Translations under genes and position numbers: made by a program | Notes under the pieces: generated by a model | Database searches by the model: none | What the model saw: the letters and a program-made list of their open reading frames with translations, nothing else | What the model was told of the DNA's origin: nothing | In this document: piece after piece, positions 1-8,525 of the stretch | Layout of the letters: each line of letters begins with the position of its first letter | Position numbering within the stretch: position 1 is the stretch's first letter | From: Leptotrichia sp. HSP-342 | Lineage (GTDB): Bacteria > Fusobacteriota > Fusobacteriia > Fusobacteriales > Leptotrichiaceae | Assembly (NCBI RefSeq): GCF_041199995.1 | Contig: NZ_CP165646.1 | Span: 1,550,001-1,614,000 of the forward strand | Direction of reading: 5' to 3' | DNA length: 64,000 bases

Positions 1-139
1 TTGCCAGCATAGAAAAATGCTCCGACGGATTAATGGTTTAGTATTATTTAATTGTACTGTCAGATAAACAAAAAATTCTTTTAAAATCTTTCATTTATTT
101 GTCAGGATAAAAAAAATTTTTTTATGGGTTGTAAATTTT

Positions 140-167
140 TTGATAAAAAGTTAAAATATAGTATATT
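140..167 (+). promoter_or_regulatory. Probable sigma70 promoter of the symporter gene
   Basis: TTGATA at 140-145 and TATATT at 162-167 are separated by 16 bases, which would place the transcript start near 174. An AAAGGAGG sequence follows at 181-188, but the first plausible ATG is 26 bases further on. Upstream of this (1-139) I see only AT-rich sequence and no gene. Pattern match only. Confidence 0.45.
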
Positions 168-214
168 TTATAAATTTGAGAAAGGAGGCAGTATTTTATA
201 CTGTAAAAAAATCT

Positions 215-1462
215 ATGAAAAAAATGGGATTAACAACCAGAATAATGATTGGACTAATACTTGGGATTGTATTTGGGCTAATATTAAGTCCTTTTGCAAA
301 AAATCCCTTCGTAAAAGATGTCGTTATTGATTCATTCCTTACTTTTTTTGGAGGAATGTTTATCAATCTTATGAAAGTTATGATTGTACCGTTAGTTTCT
401 ATTTCTCTTGCAATGGGAGCAGCTTCTATTGGAGATATAAAAAAACTTAAAAGAATTGGTACAAAGGTTTTGGGTTTCTATTTTGCAACTACTGCTATTG
501 CTGTAGCAATTGGATTATTTGTAGCAAAAGTTTCTGGAATCGGAATGGGAATGGTTCATGGAGAACTTCCTAAAGGCGAATTTAAAATTGCAGAGCAAGG
601 TAAACTTATTGATATTCTTCTTGATATGATTCCAAAAAACATTATTAATGCAATGTCAGAGGAAAAAATGCTTGCAATTATAGTATTTTTTCTGCTATTA
701 GGAGTTGCAATTTCAGCTTTAGGAGATAAGGTAAAAAATGTAAAAGCCTTACTTGAAGAAGCAAATGAACTTGTGTTAAAAATGGTGGAACTTATAATGG
801 AAGTCGCTCCAATAGGAGTATTCGCACTAATTTCAAAAGTTGTTGCTTCAACAGGTGTGGATGTGCTTGTAAAATTGCTTGGATTTGTGGCTGCAACATT
901 ATTTGCATTTGTTATTCATACAGGTGTTTATCAAATAATGTTAGCAACTATGGCAAAAGTAAGTCCATTAAGATTCTTCAAAAAATTCTTTAATGTAATA
1001 TCAGTTGCATTTTCTACATCCAGCAGCAATGCAACAATCCCAGTAAATATTGAAACTTTAACAGAAAAATTTGGTATATCTGAGGAAATAAGTTCATTCA
1101 CAATTCCTTTAGGAGCAACTGTAAATATGGACGGTACGGCAATTATGCAAGGTGTTGCTGCAGTATTTATTGCAAATCTTTATAATATTCATTTAGGTCC
1201 AACACAATATTTGGGAATTATTTTAACAGCGGTACTGGCTTCTGTTGGGACAGCAGGGGTTCCAGGTGCAGGTATGCTAATGCTTTCGCTTGTATTAAAA
1301 CAAGCAGGATTACCGCTTGAAGGAATTGGTGTTGTAATAGGTGTTGACAGAATAATAGATATGTTCAGAACAGCAGTAAATATAACAGGAGATGCTGTCT
1401 GCACAATGGTTGTAGCTAGAAGTGAAAATGAAATTACAGATCCCCAAAAATTCTATAACTAA
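215..1462 (+). CDS. Dicarboxylate/amino acid:cation symporter (DAACS family), probably acidic amino acids
   Basis: Membrane symporter that takes up aspartate, glutamate or a related dicarboxylate with Na+ or H+. The 415-residue protein has the family hallmarks in order: several N-terminal membrane helices, the serine-rich hairpin AFSTSSSNATIPV, the NMDGTA turn, the GVPGAG re-entrant loop, and the last-helix pattern IDMFRTAVNITGD. The Asp, Arg and Asn in that pattern correspond to the substrate-binding positions of GltPh-type carriers; Arg there favours acidic over neutral amino acids. A longer reading from TTG at 176 is possible, but MKKMGLTT at 215 fits the usual N-terminus. The Shine-Dalgarno-like AAAGGAGG at 181-188 lies unusually far upstream. 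The gene converges on a minus-strand peptidase and glycosylasparaginase set that would release aspartate, so a functional link is plausible but inferred. Confidence 0.9.
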   Translation: MKKMGLTTRIMIGLILGIVFGLILSPFAKNPFVKDVVIDSFLTFFGGMFINLMKVMIVPLVSISLAMGAASIGDIKKLKRIGTKVLGFYFATTAIAVAIGLFVAKVSGIGMGMVHGELPKGEFKIAEQGKLIDILLDMIPKNIINAMSEEKMLAIIVFFLLLGVAISALGDKVKNVKALLEEANELVLKMVELIMEVAPIGVFALISKVVASTGVDVLVKLLGFVAATLFAFVIHTGVYQIMLATMAKVSPLRFFKKFFNVISVAFSTSSSNATIPVNIETLTEKFGISEEISSFTIPLGATVNMDGTAIMQGVAAVFIANLYNIHLGPTQYLGIILTAVLASVGTAGVPGAGMLMLSLVLKQAGLPLEGIGVVIGVDRIIDMFRTAVNITGDAVCTMVVARSENEITDPQKFYN

Positions 1463-1540
1463 TTTTAGTAAAATTTCGCTAAAATTAGACTGAAAAATTA
1501 TATTATTTATATAAAATTATTATTTTTAAACAAATTATTC

Positions 1541-1587
1541 AAAAACTGTCTTTTAATCTTAGAATAGGACTATTAGACAGTTTTTTA
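1541..1587. terminator. Bidirectional rho-independent terminator
   Basis: Stem AAAACTGTCT pairs with AGACAGTTTT around an AU-rich loop. It is followed by a T run on the + strand and preceded by an A run serving the minus strand. It separates the convergent symporter and dipeptidase genes. Confidence 0.85.
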
Positions 1588-1594
1588 TTTCAAG

Positions 1595-2797
1595 TTATTC
1601 TTTTCTATTTTTCAACTTACTTATTTCATATAATGAAAATGCATAAATCTCTGTTATTTTCTCTAAATCTGATAAATCAAGCCACTCATCAGGTAAATGT
1701 GCTATATCCTTCTGACCTGGAAAACTTGGACCATATGCAATAATATTAGGAATTATTTTTGCATAAGTTCCTCCTGTTGTTGTGACAGGTTCTGCATTAA
1801 ACTCTGTAACATAATTATATACTTTCTGTAAAGTCTGCACATATTCAGAATTTTTATCATATAGAACTGGATTCCAGTTGGAAATTTCCTCCAGCTCCGT
1901 TCCTTCCGTCAAATTACTCCTGATTAGATCCATAAGCTGTTCTTTTTTACATATTGCAGGATAGCTCATTACAAATTCAAAAAAATGTCTGTTTTCAAAA
2001 ATTCCAAATCTGTACCCTCTTAATATCATTTCTCCGAAATCATCATCCTTAAAGTTTATTTTTAATTTCACACCGTTATTAGGTACTGATAAAATATATT
2101 CGTTTACAAATTCATATAATTTCTCTAAATCTTTCATTTCAGAATATATTCTTACCTTAAGCCTTCCCCTTTCTCCGTACACAACTGGCCATTTACAGTC
2201 AGGAGTCCAGCCAAAAATAGGGACTTTTTCCTTTGTCAGATAATGTTTTACACATGCAAATCCTGTTTCTTCATTTGTTCCGAAAACTATTCTTACAGGA
2301 ATATCAAATTTTATTCCTAATTTTTTCAGAATATGGAGTGCAAAAAGATTTGATAGAATTGGACCCTTATTATCCAGAACACCTCTTCCGTATATGCGAT
2401 TATTTTCTATTTTTCCACCTAATGGAGGATACTTCCACCCTTCACCAAGAGGAACAACATCTACATGTCCAAAAATCCCTATATATTCCTCATAATCCCT
2501 TATTTCTTCTGGTACATATTCTGCATAACCTATTTTATTATCTATATTCGCTGTATTAAATCCCAGTTTTTCTGATATTTCCAGAGCTTTATCCAGTGCC
2601 TCAGCAGGCCCTTTTCCAAATGGAGCATTTTCTTCAGGTTCCGTCTGAATACTGTAAATTGAAACTAATTCACGTATTTTCTCTATTAATTCAGGCTGTA
2701 TTTTTTTTACTTCTTCTTTTATTTTCAATATTATTTCCTCATCGGAAATATTCCTGTTTTTATCATATTTTTTATTATCATTCGTATTTTTATCCAT
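1595..2797 (-). CDS. M20 family dipeptidase (PepV/Sapep type)
   Basis: Cytoplasmic metal-dependent dipeptidase that cleaves dipeptides to free amino acids. The zinc-site residues are visible in order: GHVDVV (His111, Asp113), GVLDNKG (Asp142), GTNEETG (Glu176 catalytic, Glu177), GWTPD (Asp200) and DIAHLPDEW (His near 367). At 400 residues it is about 60 shorter than typical PepV; the shortening lies in the central lid region after GWTPD. It starts 12 bases after the stop of the upstream glycosylasparaginase gene and is the last gene of the minus-strand set. Family assignment is firm; exact substrate is not visible. Confidence 0.88.
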   Translation of the reverse strand: MDKNTNDNKKYDKNRNISDEEIILKIKEEVKKIQPELIEKIRELVSIYSIQTEPEENAPFGKGPAEALDKALEISEKLGFNTANIDNKIGYAEYVPEEIRDYEEYIGIFGHVDVVPLGEGWKYPPLGGKIENNRIYGRGVLDNKGPILSNLFALHILKKLGIKFDIPVRIVFGTNEETGFACVKHYLTKEKVPIFGWTPDCKWPVVYGERGRLKVRIYSEMKDLEKLYEFVNEYILSVPNNGVKLKINFKDDDFGEMILRGYRFGIFENRHFFEFVMSYPAICKKEQLMDLIRSNLTEGTELEEISNWNPVLYDKNSEYVQTLQKVYNYVTEFNAEPVTTTGGTYAKIIPNIIAYGPSFPGQKDIAHLPDEWLDLSDLEKITEIYAFSLYEISKLKNRKE

Positions 2798-2809
2798 TTT
2801 CTACCTGCC

Positions 2810-3775
2810 TTACTTTTCTATAAGAGGTTTAGTTCTTTCATTGATATACTCCTGCAGCCACTCTTCAGTCGCTTCTTCGTGTATCATTTTATTGCCTTTT
2901 CTTTTTGTCCTGTATACTTTTACAGGAGTCTTTTCATTTCCTGCAACAAAGGAAAAATTTTCAATATTTGTAGCCACTCCCCATTCCCCTTTGTTATTCA
3001 TGGCAATTACAGAAATATCTCCGGCTTTCCCTCTTTTTCTTATCAATTTCTTCTCAAAAGTGAATACAGCCTTTTCGCATGCTTTCTGAGGAGAAAGACC
3101 ACTTTCCATAAGTTTTACTATCTCATATGAAATTATCCCCTTCATTATATCTTCTCCAAGTCCTGTTGCACTTGCTCCTCCAATCTCACTGTCAGCATAG
3201 AGTCCTGAACCGATTACAGGCGAATCTCCCACTCTTCCTTTCTTTTTCATGAAAAGTCCGCTTGTAGAAGTTCCTGCAACTATATTTTCTTCTTTATCAA
3301 GGCACACCATACCAACCGTATCATGTCCTGAATAGGGCTTTATTTCTATTTCTTTTATATGTGCCATATCCTTCAATCTGTTTCTGTAATGTATTTTTGC
3401 CCTTTCTGTAAGCATATTTTTTCTTTCAAAACCTCTTTTATGCGCATATTTTTCTGCGCCTTCACTTACTAACATGCTGTTTTCATTTAAATGACTCAAA
3501 TCTCTGGCAACAGATATAGGATTGGCAAAATCCTTAATGGCACATACTGCACCAAAATCAAAGCTGCTTCCATCCATGTATGCCGCATCCAGTTCCACTT
3601 CCATTTCTTCATTTGGAAGTCCACCGTAACCTACAGATTTATAAAAAGGAAAATCTTCAACATTTTTTATTGCTGTTTCTATCGCTTCTCCCGCTTTTCC
3701 ATCATTTTTCAGTATTTTTACAGCTTCTTTAACACCATTATGTGCCATGCACCATGTTGCAATTATTCCCCACAT
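2810..3775 (-). CDS. N4-(beta-N-acetylglucosaminyl)-L-asparaginase (glycosylasparaginase)
   Basis: N-terminal-nucleophile hydrolase that in this family splits GlcNAc-Asn into aspartate and an amino sugar. The autoprocessing and nucleophile motif GHDTVGM is at residues 150-156 with Thr153 as the predicted nucleophile. It is followed by AGTSTSG, by the substrate-binding GRVGDSPVIGSGLYAD, and by GGASATGLGED, all characteristic of glycosylasparaginase rather than plain type III asparaginase. There is no signal peptide, so the proenzyme probably matures in the cytoplasm. It sits 27 bases downstream of an M42 aminopeptidase and 12 bases upstream of a dipeptidase, suggesting breakdown of imported glyco-asparagine or small glycopeptides. 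Confidence 0.87.
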   Translation of the reverse strand: MWGIIATWCMAHNGVKEAVKILKNDGKAGEAIETAIKNVEDFPFYKSVGYGGLPNEEMEVELDAAYMDGSSFDFGAVCAIKDFANPISVARDLSHLNENSMLVSEGAEKYAHKRGFERKNMLTERAKIHYRNRLKDMAHIKEIEIKPYSGHDTVGMVCLDKEENIVAGTSTSGLFMKKKGRVGDSPVIGSGLYADSEIGGASATGLGEDIMKGIISYEIVKLMESGLSPQKACEKAVFTFEKKLIRKRGKAGDISVIAMNNKGEWGVATNIENFSFVAGNEKTPVKVYRTKRKGNKMIHEEATEEWLQEYINERTKPLIEK

Positions 3776-3802
3776 CTTCTTACCTCCTCAAGTTTTTTCA
3801 TC

Positions 3803-4891
3803 TTATTCACTGTAATTATAGTTTTCCTTCAGTATTCTGCCATACTTTTCAGGAGTCAAATCTTCTACTATCAGTTTTAGCAGTTTCAATGTTGCAATTA
3901 TATCGTCCTTATGTACGACTCCAAGATGAGTATGCATATATCTCATAGGTATAGATAAAGTTGTTGCAGGTATTCCAGTTCCTGACTTATGAATATTTCC
4001 TGCATCAGTCCCCCCATCTGTAAAACAGCTCAGCTGATAAGGAATGTCATTCTTTCTGCATAAATTTTCAATATAAATAAGCAGTCCCCTGTTCATTATG
4101 GTCATTGAATCAATAACATTAATAGCTACTCCTTTTCCAAGCTTTATATTGTTTTTATTCAAGGGAGTATCCCCTGCCAAAGTAGTATCCACAGCTATTG
4201 CCAGGTCAGGAAATACTTTATGTGCTGTTGTTCTTGCACCCCTAAGTCCCACTTCCTCCTGTACCGTTGCCGCGAGAGTAATCTTATTACCTATATTTTC
4301 CTTTTTCAGCATATTCATAAGCCATATTCCTGTCGCTACACTCACACGATTGTCAAAGGCTTTTCCTGCAAGGTATCCTTCTTCATTCAGCTCTATCATT
4401 TCTCCATACGGACATATCATATCTCCTACTTTTATTCCCAGTTTTTCAATCCGTTTTTTACTGCTAACTCCCATATCAATATATAGTTTATCAATTGGCA
4501 ATACCTTTTCTCTTTCCTTTTCCTTTATTGAATGGACTGCAGGTCCACCAATAACACCATAATATATATTCTTTTTTTCATTTATAACTGCCACCTTCTG
4601 GTTAAGCAGAACATGCGACCACATGTTTCCTACATTCTGAAAATACAGGTACCCCTGCTCATCTATTTCCTTTACGACAAATCCTACTTCATCCATATGA
4701 GTGGCTATCATTATGGAAATTCTATCTCCTTCCTTTGTAAAAAGGCAGGATCCAAGACCATCCTGAGAAAATGGAAGATTGATATGCTTTTTCAATATAT
4801 TGACAATATCTTCTTCAAATCCTGAAATTGCATAAGTTTCTGTCAGCTCCTTCAAAACTTCCCATCTTATATCAAAATTCATTTTTCTCAC
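3803..4891 (-). CDS. M42 family metallo-aminopeptidase, intact active site
   Basis: Cobalt/zinc-dependent aminopeptidase of the M42 (TET/glucanase-like) family, which forms large hollow oligomers that trim short peptides. All expected ligands are present: THMDE (His65, Asp67), FDNR (Asp180), QEEVGLRGA (Glu212 catalytic, Glu213), AVDTT (Asp235) and RYMHTH (His320). Length 362 is normal. The 4-base overlap with the preceding paralogue (4888-4891) indicates translational coupling with it. Specificity cannot be read from the sequence. Confidence 0.92.
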   Translation of the reverse strand: MRKMNFDIRWEVLKELTETYAISGFEEDIVNILKKHINLPFSQDGLGSCLFTKEGDRISIMIATHMDEVGFVVKEIDEQGYLYFQNVGNMWSHVLLNQKVAVINEKKNIYYGVIGGPAVHSIKEKEREKVLPIDKLYIDMGVSSKKRIEKLGIKVGDMICPYGEMIELNEEGYLAGKAFDNRVSVATGIWLMNMLKKENIGNKITLAATVQEEVGLRGARTTAHKVFPDLAIAVDTTLAGDTPLNKNNIKLGKGVAINVIDSMTIMNRGLLIYIENLCRKNDIPYQLSCFTDGGTDAGNIHKSGTGIPATTLSIPMRYMHTHLGVVHKDDIIATLKLLKLIVEDLTPEKYGRILKENYNYSE

Positions 4892-5877
4892 CCTTTAAAT
4901 CCGAATTTTTCTATTTTTTCAGCAGTCAGTCCCTTAATAAACTCTATGATTACATCACTAAGATTATTTATGTGCTTTATTTTTAACGAATTTAAAAGAG
5001 CCTGTTTATGTTTCAAAGGTAGTACAAGCACAACTGTCGGAGTTCCCTCCAATGACTTATGGATAAAAGAACCGTCTGTTGCTTCCAGCTGAACATGCCC
5101 TTCAGGAATATATCCTTTTTTCTGTGCAGCTTCATAAAATTCCTGTTTTAACATTTGATTTGGAAGCATTGACTTATCAAAACTGCGAATATATATGGCA
5201 TTTTCTTTAGGTTCTTTTACATATGCTGCATCAATGACAATAGCTATATCAGGTTTTACAGCAGTCGTTGCCGTTATTGCACCACGCTGACCTGTTACTG
5301 AATGGGATATTCCGCCTACTGCCACATCAAATGGAAGATTTTCGCTACCTTCTTCCAGTTTATCCAGAACTGTAAGACCAACTTCAAGTCCTGCCCTGTT
5401 AGAAAGATTTTTAGAAAATATCTCTCCTTCCGGAAGGCATAAAGTTGGGACATCAAGTAAAAAAATATCTCCAATCTGAATTCCTGCCTTTAAAACTTCT
5501 TCTTTACTTCCATATCCTGTATCAAGTAAAAGTTCATTTTCATTTTTTACTATAAATCCTGTATATTCTTCATGTCTTCTGTTAAGTATTTTTACTGTTC
5601 TCTGCTCAAACAGACTTTTTTCATAAAGCCCTATTGTTAAAAATTCCATCAGTCCGTCTTTCCTGATGTCTGAAATCATTCCTCCACTTTCATCCATGTT
5701 GGAACTTATCATTATTTTATATGACGAGTTGTTTCCTTTTTTAAGACCAAAAACAGAGCCAAGTCTGTCCTTTATTATTGAAAGGTTTCTTTTTTTATAT
5801 TCATTATACAAAAAATCATGCACTTCTTTCTCATCCCCTGAAACTCCATTTAACTGACATAATTCTTTTAGTCTCAT
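4888..5877 (-). CDS. M42-like protein lacking most metal ligands (probable pseudo-enzyme)
   Basis: Paralogue of the downstream M42 peptidase with the same fold and length (329 residues from the ATG at 5877, which has GGAG seven bases upstream; a 23-residue longer reading exists but lacks this signal). Aligned to the active enzyme, the first His is Asn60 (SSNMDESG), the bridging Asp is Ser159 (LSNR), the catalytic Glu-Glu pair is absent (the region reads SHSVTGQRGA), and the last His is Gln292. Only Asp62 and Asp216 remain. The gene is otherwise intact and co-translated with the active copy, so it is more likely a structural or regulatory partner in a mixed oligomer than a pseudogene. Confidence 0.82.
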   Translation of the reverse strand: MRLKELCQLNGVSGDEKEVHDFLYNEYKKRNLSIIKDRLGSVFGLKKGNNSSYKIMISSNMDESGGMISDIRKDGLMEFLTIGLYEKSLFEQRTVKILNRRHEEYTGFIVKNENELLLDTGYGSKEEVLKAGIQIGDIFLLDVPTLCLPEGEIFSKNLSNRAGLEVGLTVLDKLEEGSENLPFDVAVGGISHSVTGQRGAITATTAVKPDIAIVIDAAYVKEPKENAIYIRSFDKSMLPNQMLKQEFYEAAQKKGYIPEGHVQLEATDGSFIHKSLEGTPTVVLVLPLKHKQALLNSLKIKHINNLSDVIIEFIKGLTAEKIEKFGFKG

Positions 5878-6011
5878 ATTTACTCCATTTCTTTTATTTG
5901 ACAATACAGATAAATTAATAGATAAAACTATCCCAAAGATATCCAAAAATAATGTAAAAATTTCTGCTTTTTATATATTTTATTTAAATTTTTGCGATAA
6001 TTTTTTCCTAA

Positions 6012-6533
6012 CTATTTATATATATAATCGTTTACTTCGGATAAATTATCCTCATCATAAACCTTCTTAATTACTTTTGCCATATTCTGAAGTGATTCCC
6101 GTAATCCTACTCCACCTTTTTTTGGCATTTTTATCATTACCAGATCATTTTTATATTTATCTATTATTTCTTTATTTTCTTCTGAACATACAACTACAGG
6201 TTTGCAATTTGTTTCCTTTTTTACGTGTTCTGCTAAAATGGAGGACATTTCTGCATAGTTGTAATAGTTAAAACATGGCCCACACAAAAGAATATCAGCT
6301 TTTACCTTATTCAGAAGACCTGTCATCTTTTCAAGGACAAGCTCCTGATTTTCCTTAAAATAGCTGTCGCTACAGTATGTTGTTGCAAGTACTGTTCCAC
6401 CTATATTTTTTATATATTCTGAAAACATCATGTATGAACCTATTCCACCCTTTTCCAGTGCAAGTTCCACATTAGCTCCTTCTTTCCCGCCTGTTCCAGA
6501 TTGAATCTGATCAAAAAATAAAACTATTTTCAT
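6012..6533 (-). CDS. GrdB/PrdB-like N-terminal domain protein (reductase component B family)
   Basis: 173-residue protein resembling the N-terminal part of the glycine/betaine/sarcosine reductase component B: MKIVLFFDQIQSGTGGKEGA at the start, ATTYCSDSYF, and the signature-like LLCGPCFNYYNYAEM where GrdB has AGPAFNAGRYG. The selenocysteine-bearing C-terminal half of GrdB is missing and no in-frame continuation follows. No other reductase component (GrdA, GrdC, thioredoxin pair) is in the window, so glycine reductase activity is not implied. It heads the minus-strand peptidase set, 135 bases before the dead M42 start, with a MITE copy just upstream. Its role is unknown; a binding or redox function is a guess. 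Confidence 0.6.
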   Translation of the reverse strand: MKIVLFFDQIQSGTGGKEGANVELALEKGGIGSYMMFSEYIKNIGGTVLATTYCSDSYFKENQELVLEKMTGLLNKVKADILLCGPCFNYYNYAEMSSILAEHVKKETNCKPVVVCSEENKEIIDKYKNDLVMIKMPKKGGVGLRESLQNMAKVIKKVYDEDNLSEVNDYIYK

Positions 6534-6599
6534 TATCTTTCCTCTTTTCTGTCAAAATTCTGCTTTCATTTTTTATATTCATTAACAATAATACTTTTT

Positions 6600-6704
6600 T
6601 ATAGTAAAACTTGTTTAAAACAAAACTCAAAAGCTATGACCATTTTACTCAAACCATAAATTTATATAATTTTAGCAGTTTAAATTAAAATAGGTTTGAG
6701 TATA
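6600..6704 (+). repeat. MITE-like element, copy 1
   Basis: 105 bases beginning TATAGTAAAAC and ending GGTTTGAGTATA. The ends are imperfect inverted repeats flanked by TA. It lies between the PTS IIC gene and the GrdB-like gene. Same family as the copies near 29.35, 31.29, 33.97, 40.24, 49.21, 54.58 and 56.90 kb. Confidence 0.9.
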
Positions 6705-6727
6705 TCTTGAATAATCTTTAATAACAA

Positions 6728-6775
6728 ATAAAACTGCCCCAAAATCAAATTTTATAATTAATTTTGAAACAGCCT
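6728..6775 (-). terminator. Probable terminator after the PTS IIC gene
   Basis: Read on the minus strand, GGCTGTTTCAAAATTA can pair, with several G-U pairs, with TGATTTTGGGGCAGTTT. A TTTTATTTG tail follows. This suggests the PTS genes may be transcribed separately from the peptidase set below. Confidence 0.5.
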
Positions 6776-6796
6776 TATTCAATATAAATTTATACA

Positions 6797-8146
6797 TTAG
6801 AAAGAGATATCATCAAGAGAAATGTCTTCTAAATCATCTTTCTCATTTTGTTCTACTGGTTGAGTTTCTTCTTTCAAGTACTGTGTATCAAGCACTTTAA
6901 AGAATGGATAGTAAATAAGGCATCCAATTATAACCAGTATTATTTGGAAAAGTCCCGCAATTATACTTCCTGTAGCCAGCCATCCTGAAAAGAACATTGG
7001 TGTTGTCCAAGGCAATAAAACTCCTGTTGTACGAGGTATAATATTTAACAAAGTGGCAGCTGTGGACAAAATCGTATTAACAAGTGGAACCAATAAAAAT
7101 GGCACTGCTATAATTGGATTTAATACAACTGGAAGTCCAAATATAACCATTTCATTTATACCAAAGATTCCTGGAACTATAGACAATTTACCTAATTTTT
7201 TCATACGTTCTGATTTACCTTTAAATATCATAAGCAATACAAGAGATAGTGTACTTCCTCCACCACCAAAGTTACAGAAGAAGTCTCCAAATGGTCCTGC
7301 GAATATATTAGGCAAAGGTTGATGTGCATTATATGCAGCTAGGTTTTCAGCAGTCAATGCTAAATGTATGGGATTGAAAATAGTATTTGTAACTGCTGGA
7401 CCGTTTATACCAAAGAACCAGAATAATGTTGACAAAAATTGATAAATAGGCTCAAATATAAGGCTTTGACCAAATCCCATCAAAGGTGCCTGTAATACTT
7501 TATAAATAAAATCATGTGCATATCCTTCTTTTGTCAAGAATAAGAACCCAAGTCTTATTATAAAGAATGTAAACATAACAAACATACTTGGAATCAATGC
7601 TGCAAATGAATTCATTACCGCAGGTGGCACACCATCCGGCAATTTTATTGTCCATCCTTTATTTTTAATTGCCGTAAATATTGTTACAGAAACCAATGCT
7701 GTAATCATTGCTAAAAATAATCCTTTTGTTCCTAAATTCCCTGATGCAAATCCGCTAAAAGCTTTACCTTCCTTATCTACAAAAAGTGGATGTGTCTGAG
7801 GACTTATAATCAGAAATGCAACTAATGAAACTGCAGCTCCTGCAATACCTTCTATTCCTTTTTCTTTACCATAATAATAACCAATACCAATAACCCCAAG
7901 AAGAGCTATTATACCAAATGTAGAATTGATAACTGCATCAAGGTGTCCATCCCACCCTTTTCCCAAAAATTTTGCAATAAATTCTGTATATCCAGGAATT
8001 GGAAAATTCCCAATAACTAAAAATATTGAAGCTACTATAATTAACGGTGTACCTACTAAAAATCCATCACGGATTGCTGTTAAAACTTTATTACTGCTTA
8101 ATTTAGTAGCCAAAGGTCCTAAAATTTTCTCTAATTTATCAAACAT
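6797..8146 (-). CDS. PTS lactose/cellobiose-family sugar transporter subunit IIC
   Basis: Membrane channel subunit (449 residues) of a lactose/cellobiose/diacetylchitobiose-type phosphotransferase system. It shows about ten hydrophobic segments, a typical start (FDKLEKILGPLATKLSSN..), the loop FGGGGSTLSLVLLMI, and a C-terminal acidic tail. It overlaps the IIB gene by 8 bases, so the two are translationally coupled. No IIA of the lactose type is encoded nearby, so IIA must come from elsewhere. The sugar is not determinable; the glycosylasparaginase downstream makes an amino-sugar conjugate or chitobiose-like substrate a candidate, by inference only. Confidence 0.92.
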   Translation of the reverse strand: MFDKLEKILGPLATKLSSNKVLTAIRDGFLVGTPLIIVASIFLVIGNFPIPGYTEFIAKFLGKGWDGHLDAVINSTFGIIALLGVIGIGYYYGKEKGIEGIAGAAVSLVAFLIISPQTHPLFVDKEGKAFSGFASGNLGTKGLFLAMITALVSVTIFTAIKNKGWTIKLPDGVPPAVMNSFAALIPSMFVMFTFFIIRLGFLFLTKEGYAHDFIYKVLQAPLMGFGQSLIFEPIYQFLSTLFWFFGINGPAVTNTIFNPIHLALTAENLAAYNAHQPLPNIFAGPFGDFFCNFGGGGSTLSLVLLMIFKGKSERMKKLGKLSIVPGIFGINEMVIFGLPVVLNPIIAVPFLLVPLVNTILSTAATLLNIIPRTTGVLLPWTTPMFFSGWLATGSIIAGLFQIILVIIGCLIYYPFFKVLDTQYLKEETQPVEQNEKDDLEDISLDDISF

Positions 8147-8474
8147 CTTCCTTTACCGCCTTTTCTTTTAGTATTTTTATTGCTCTTTTTAAAATACGTT
8201 CTCCATCGACTTTTCCATAATCTTCCAAGTCAATTACTGCCACAGGAATTCCCTTTGGCTCATATTTTGAAGCTGTTTCTTCAAATTTAAATTTTACTTG
8301 AGGCCCAAGCAATATTATATCTGGATGAAATTCTTCAACAATAACATCTATCTTATTGTCAGGAAAAGCCTTTACTTCAACAGGAAGACTATGCTTATCT
8401 GCCACATCCTGCATTTTTTTGGCAACTAAGCTTGTAGACATTCCCAAAGCACAAAACAAATATATTCTTTTCAT
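8139..8474 (-). CDS. PTS lactose/cellobiose-family subunit IIB
   Basis: Cytoplasmic phosphocarrier of 111 residues. The phosphorylatable Cys8 lies in YLFCALGMSTS, the standard IIB P-loop, and the short helical alpha/beta fold pattern follows. The start at 8474 is chosen because GGAGGA lies four to five bases upstream; an upstream ATG at 8489 would put this signal inside the gene. It passes phosphate from IIA to the sugar carried by the coupled IIC. Confidence 0.92.
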   Translation of the reverse strand: MKRIYLFCALGMSTSLVAKKMQDVADKHSLPVEVKAFPDNKIDVIVEEFHPDIILLGPQVKFKFEETASKYEPKGIPVAVIDLEDYGKVDGERILKRAIKILKEKAVKEDV

Positions 8475-8525
8475 AAAATCCTCCTCCAATTATGTATAAT
8501 TTATAATTTATTATATTTTTTATTT

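Noticed and set aside
1..60. Third copy of long repeat family 2 at the left window edge (GCTCCGACGGATTAATGG)
   Set aside because: Only a short stretch resembles the AGCTCCGTCGATTTATT edge of copy B; too little sequence to support a claim.
2233..2823. Plus-strand open frames opposite the dipeptidase and many similar frames opposite other genes
   Set aside because: They are antisense shadows: Phe/Leu/Ser-rich translations without ribosome-binding sites and fully covered by well-supported minus-strand genes.
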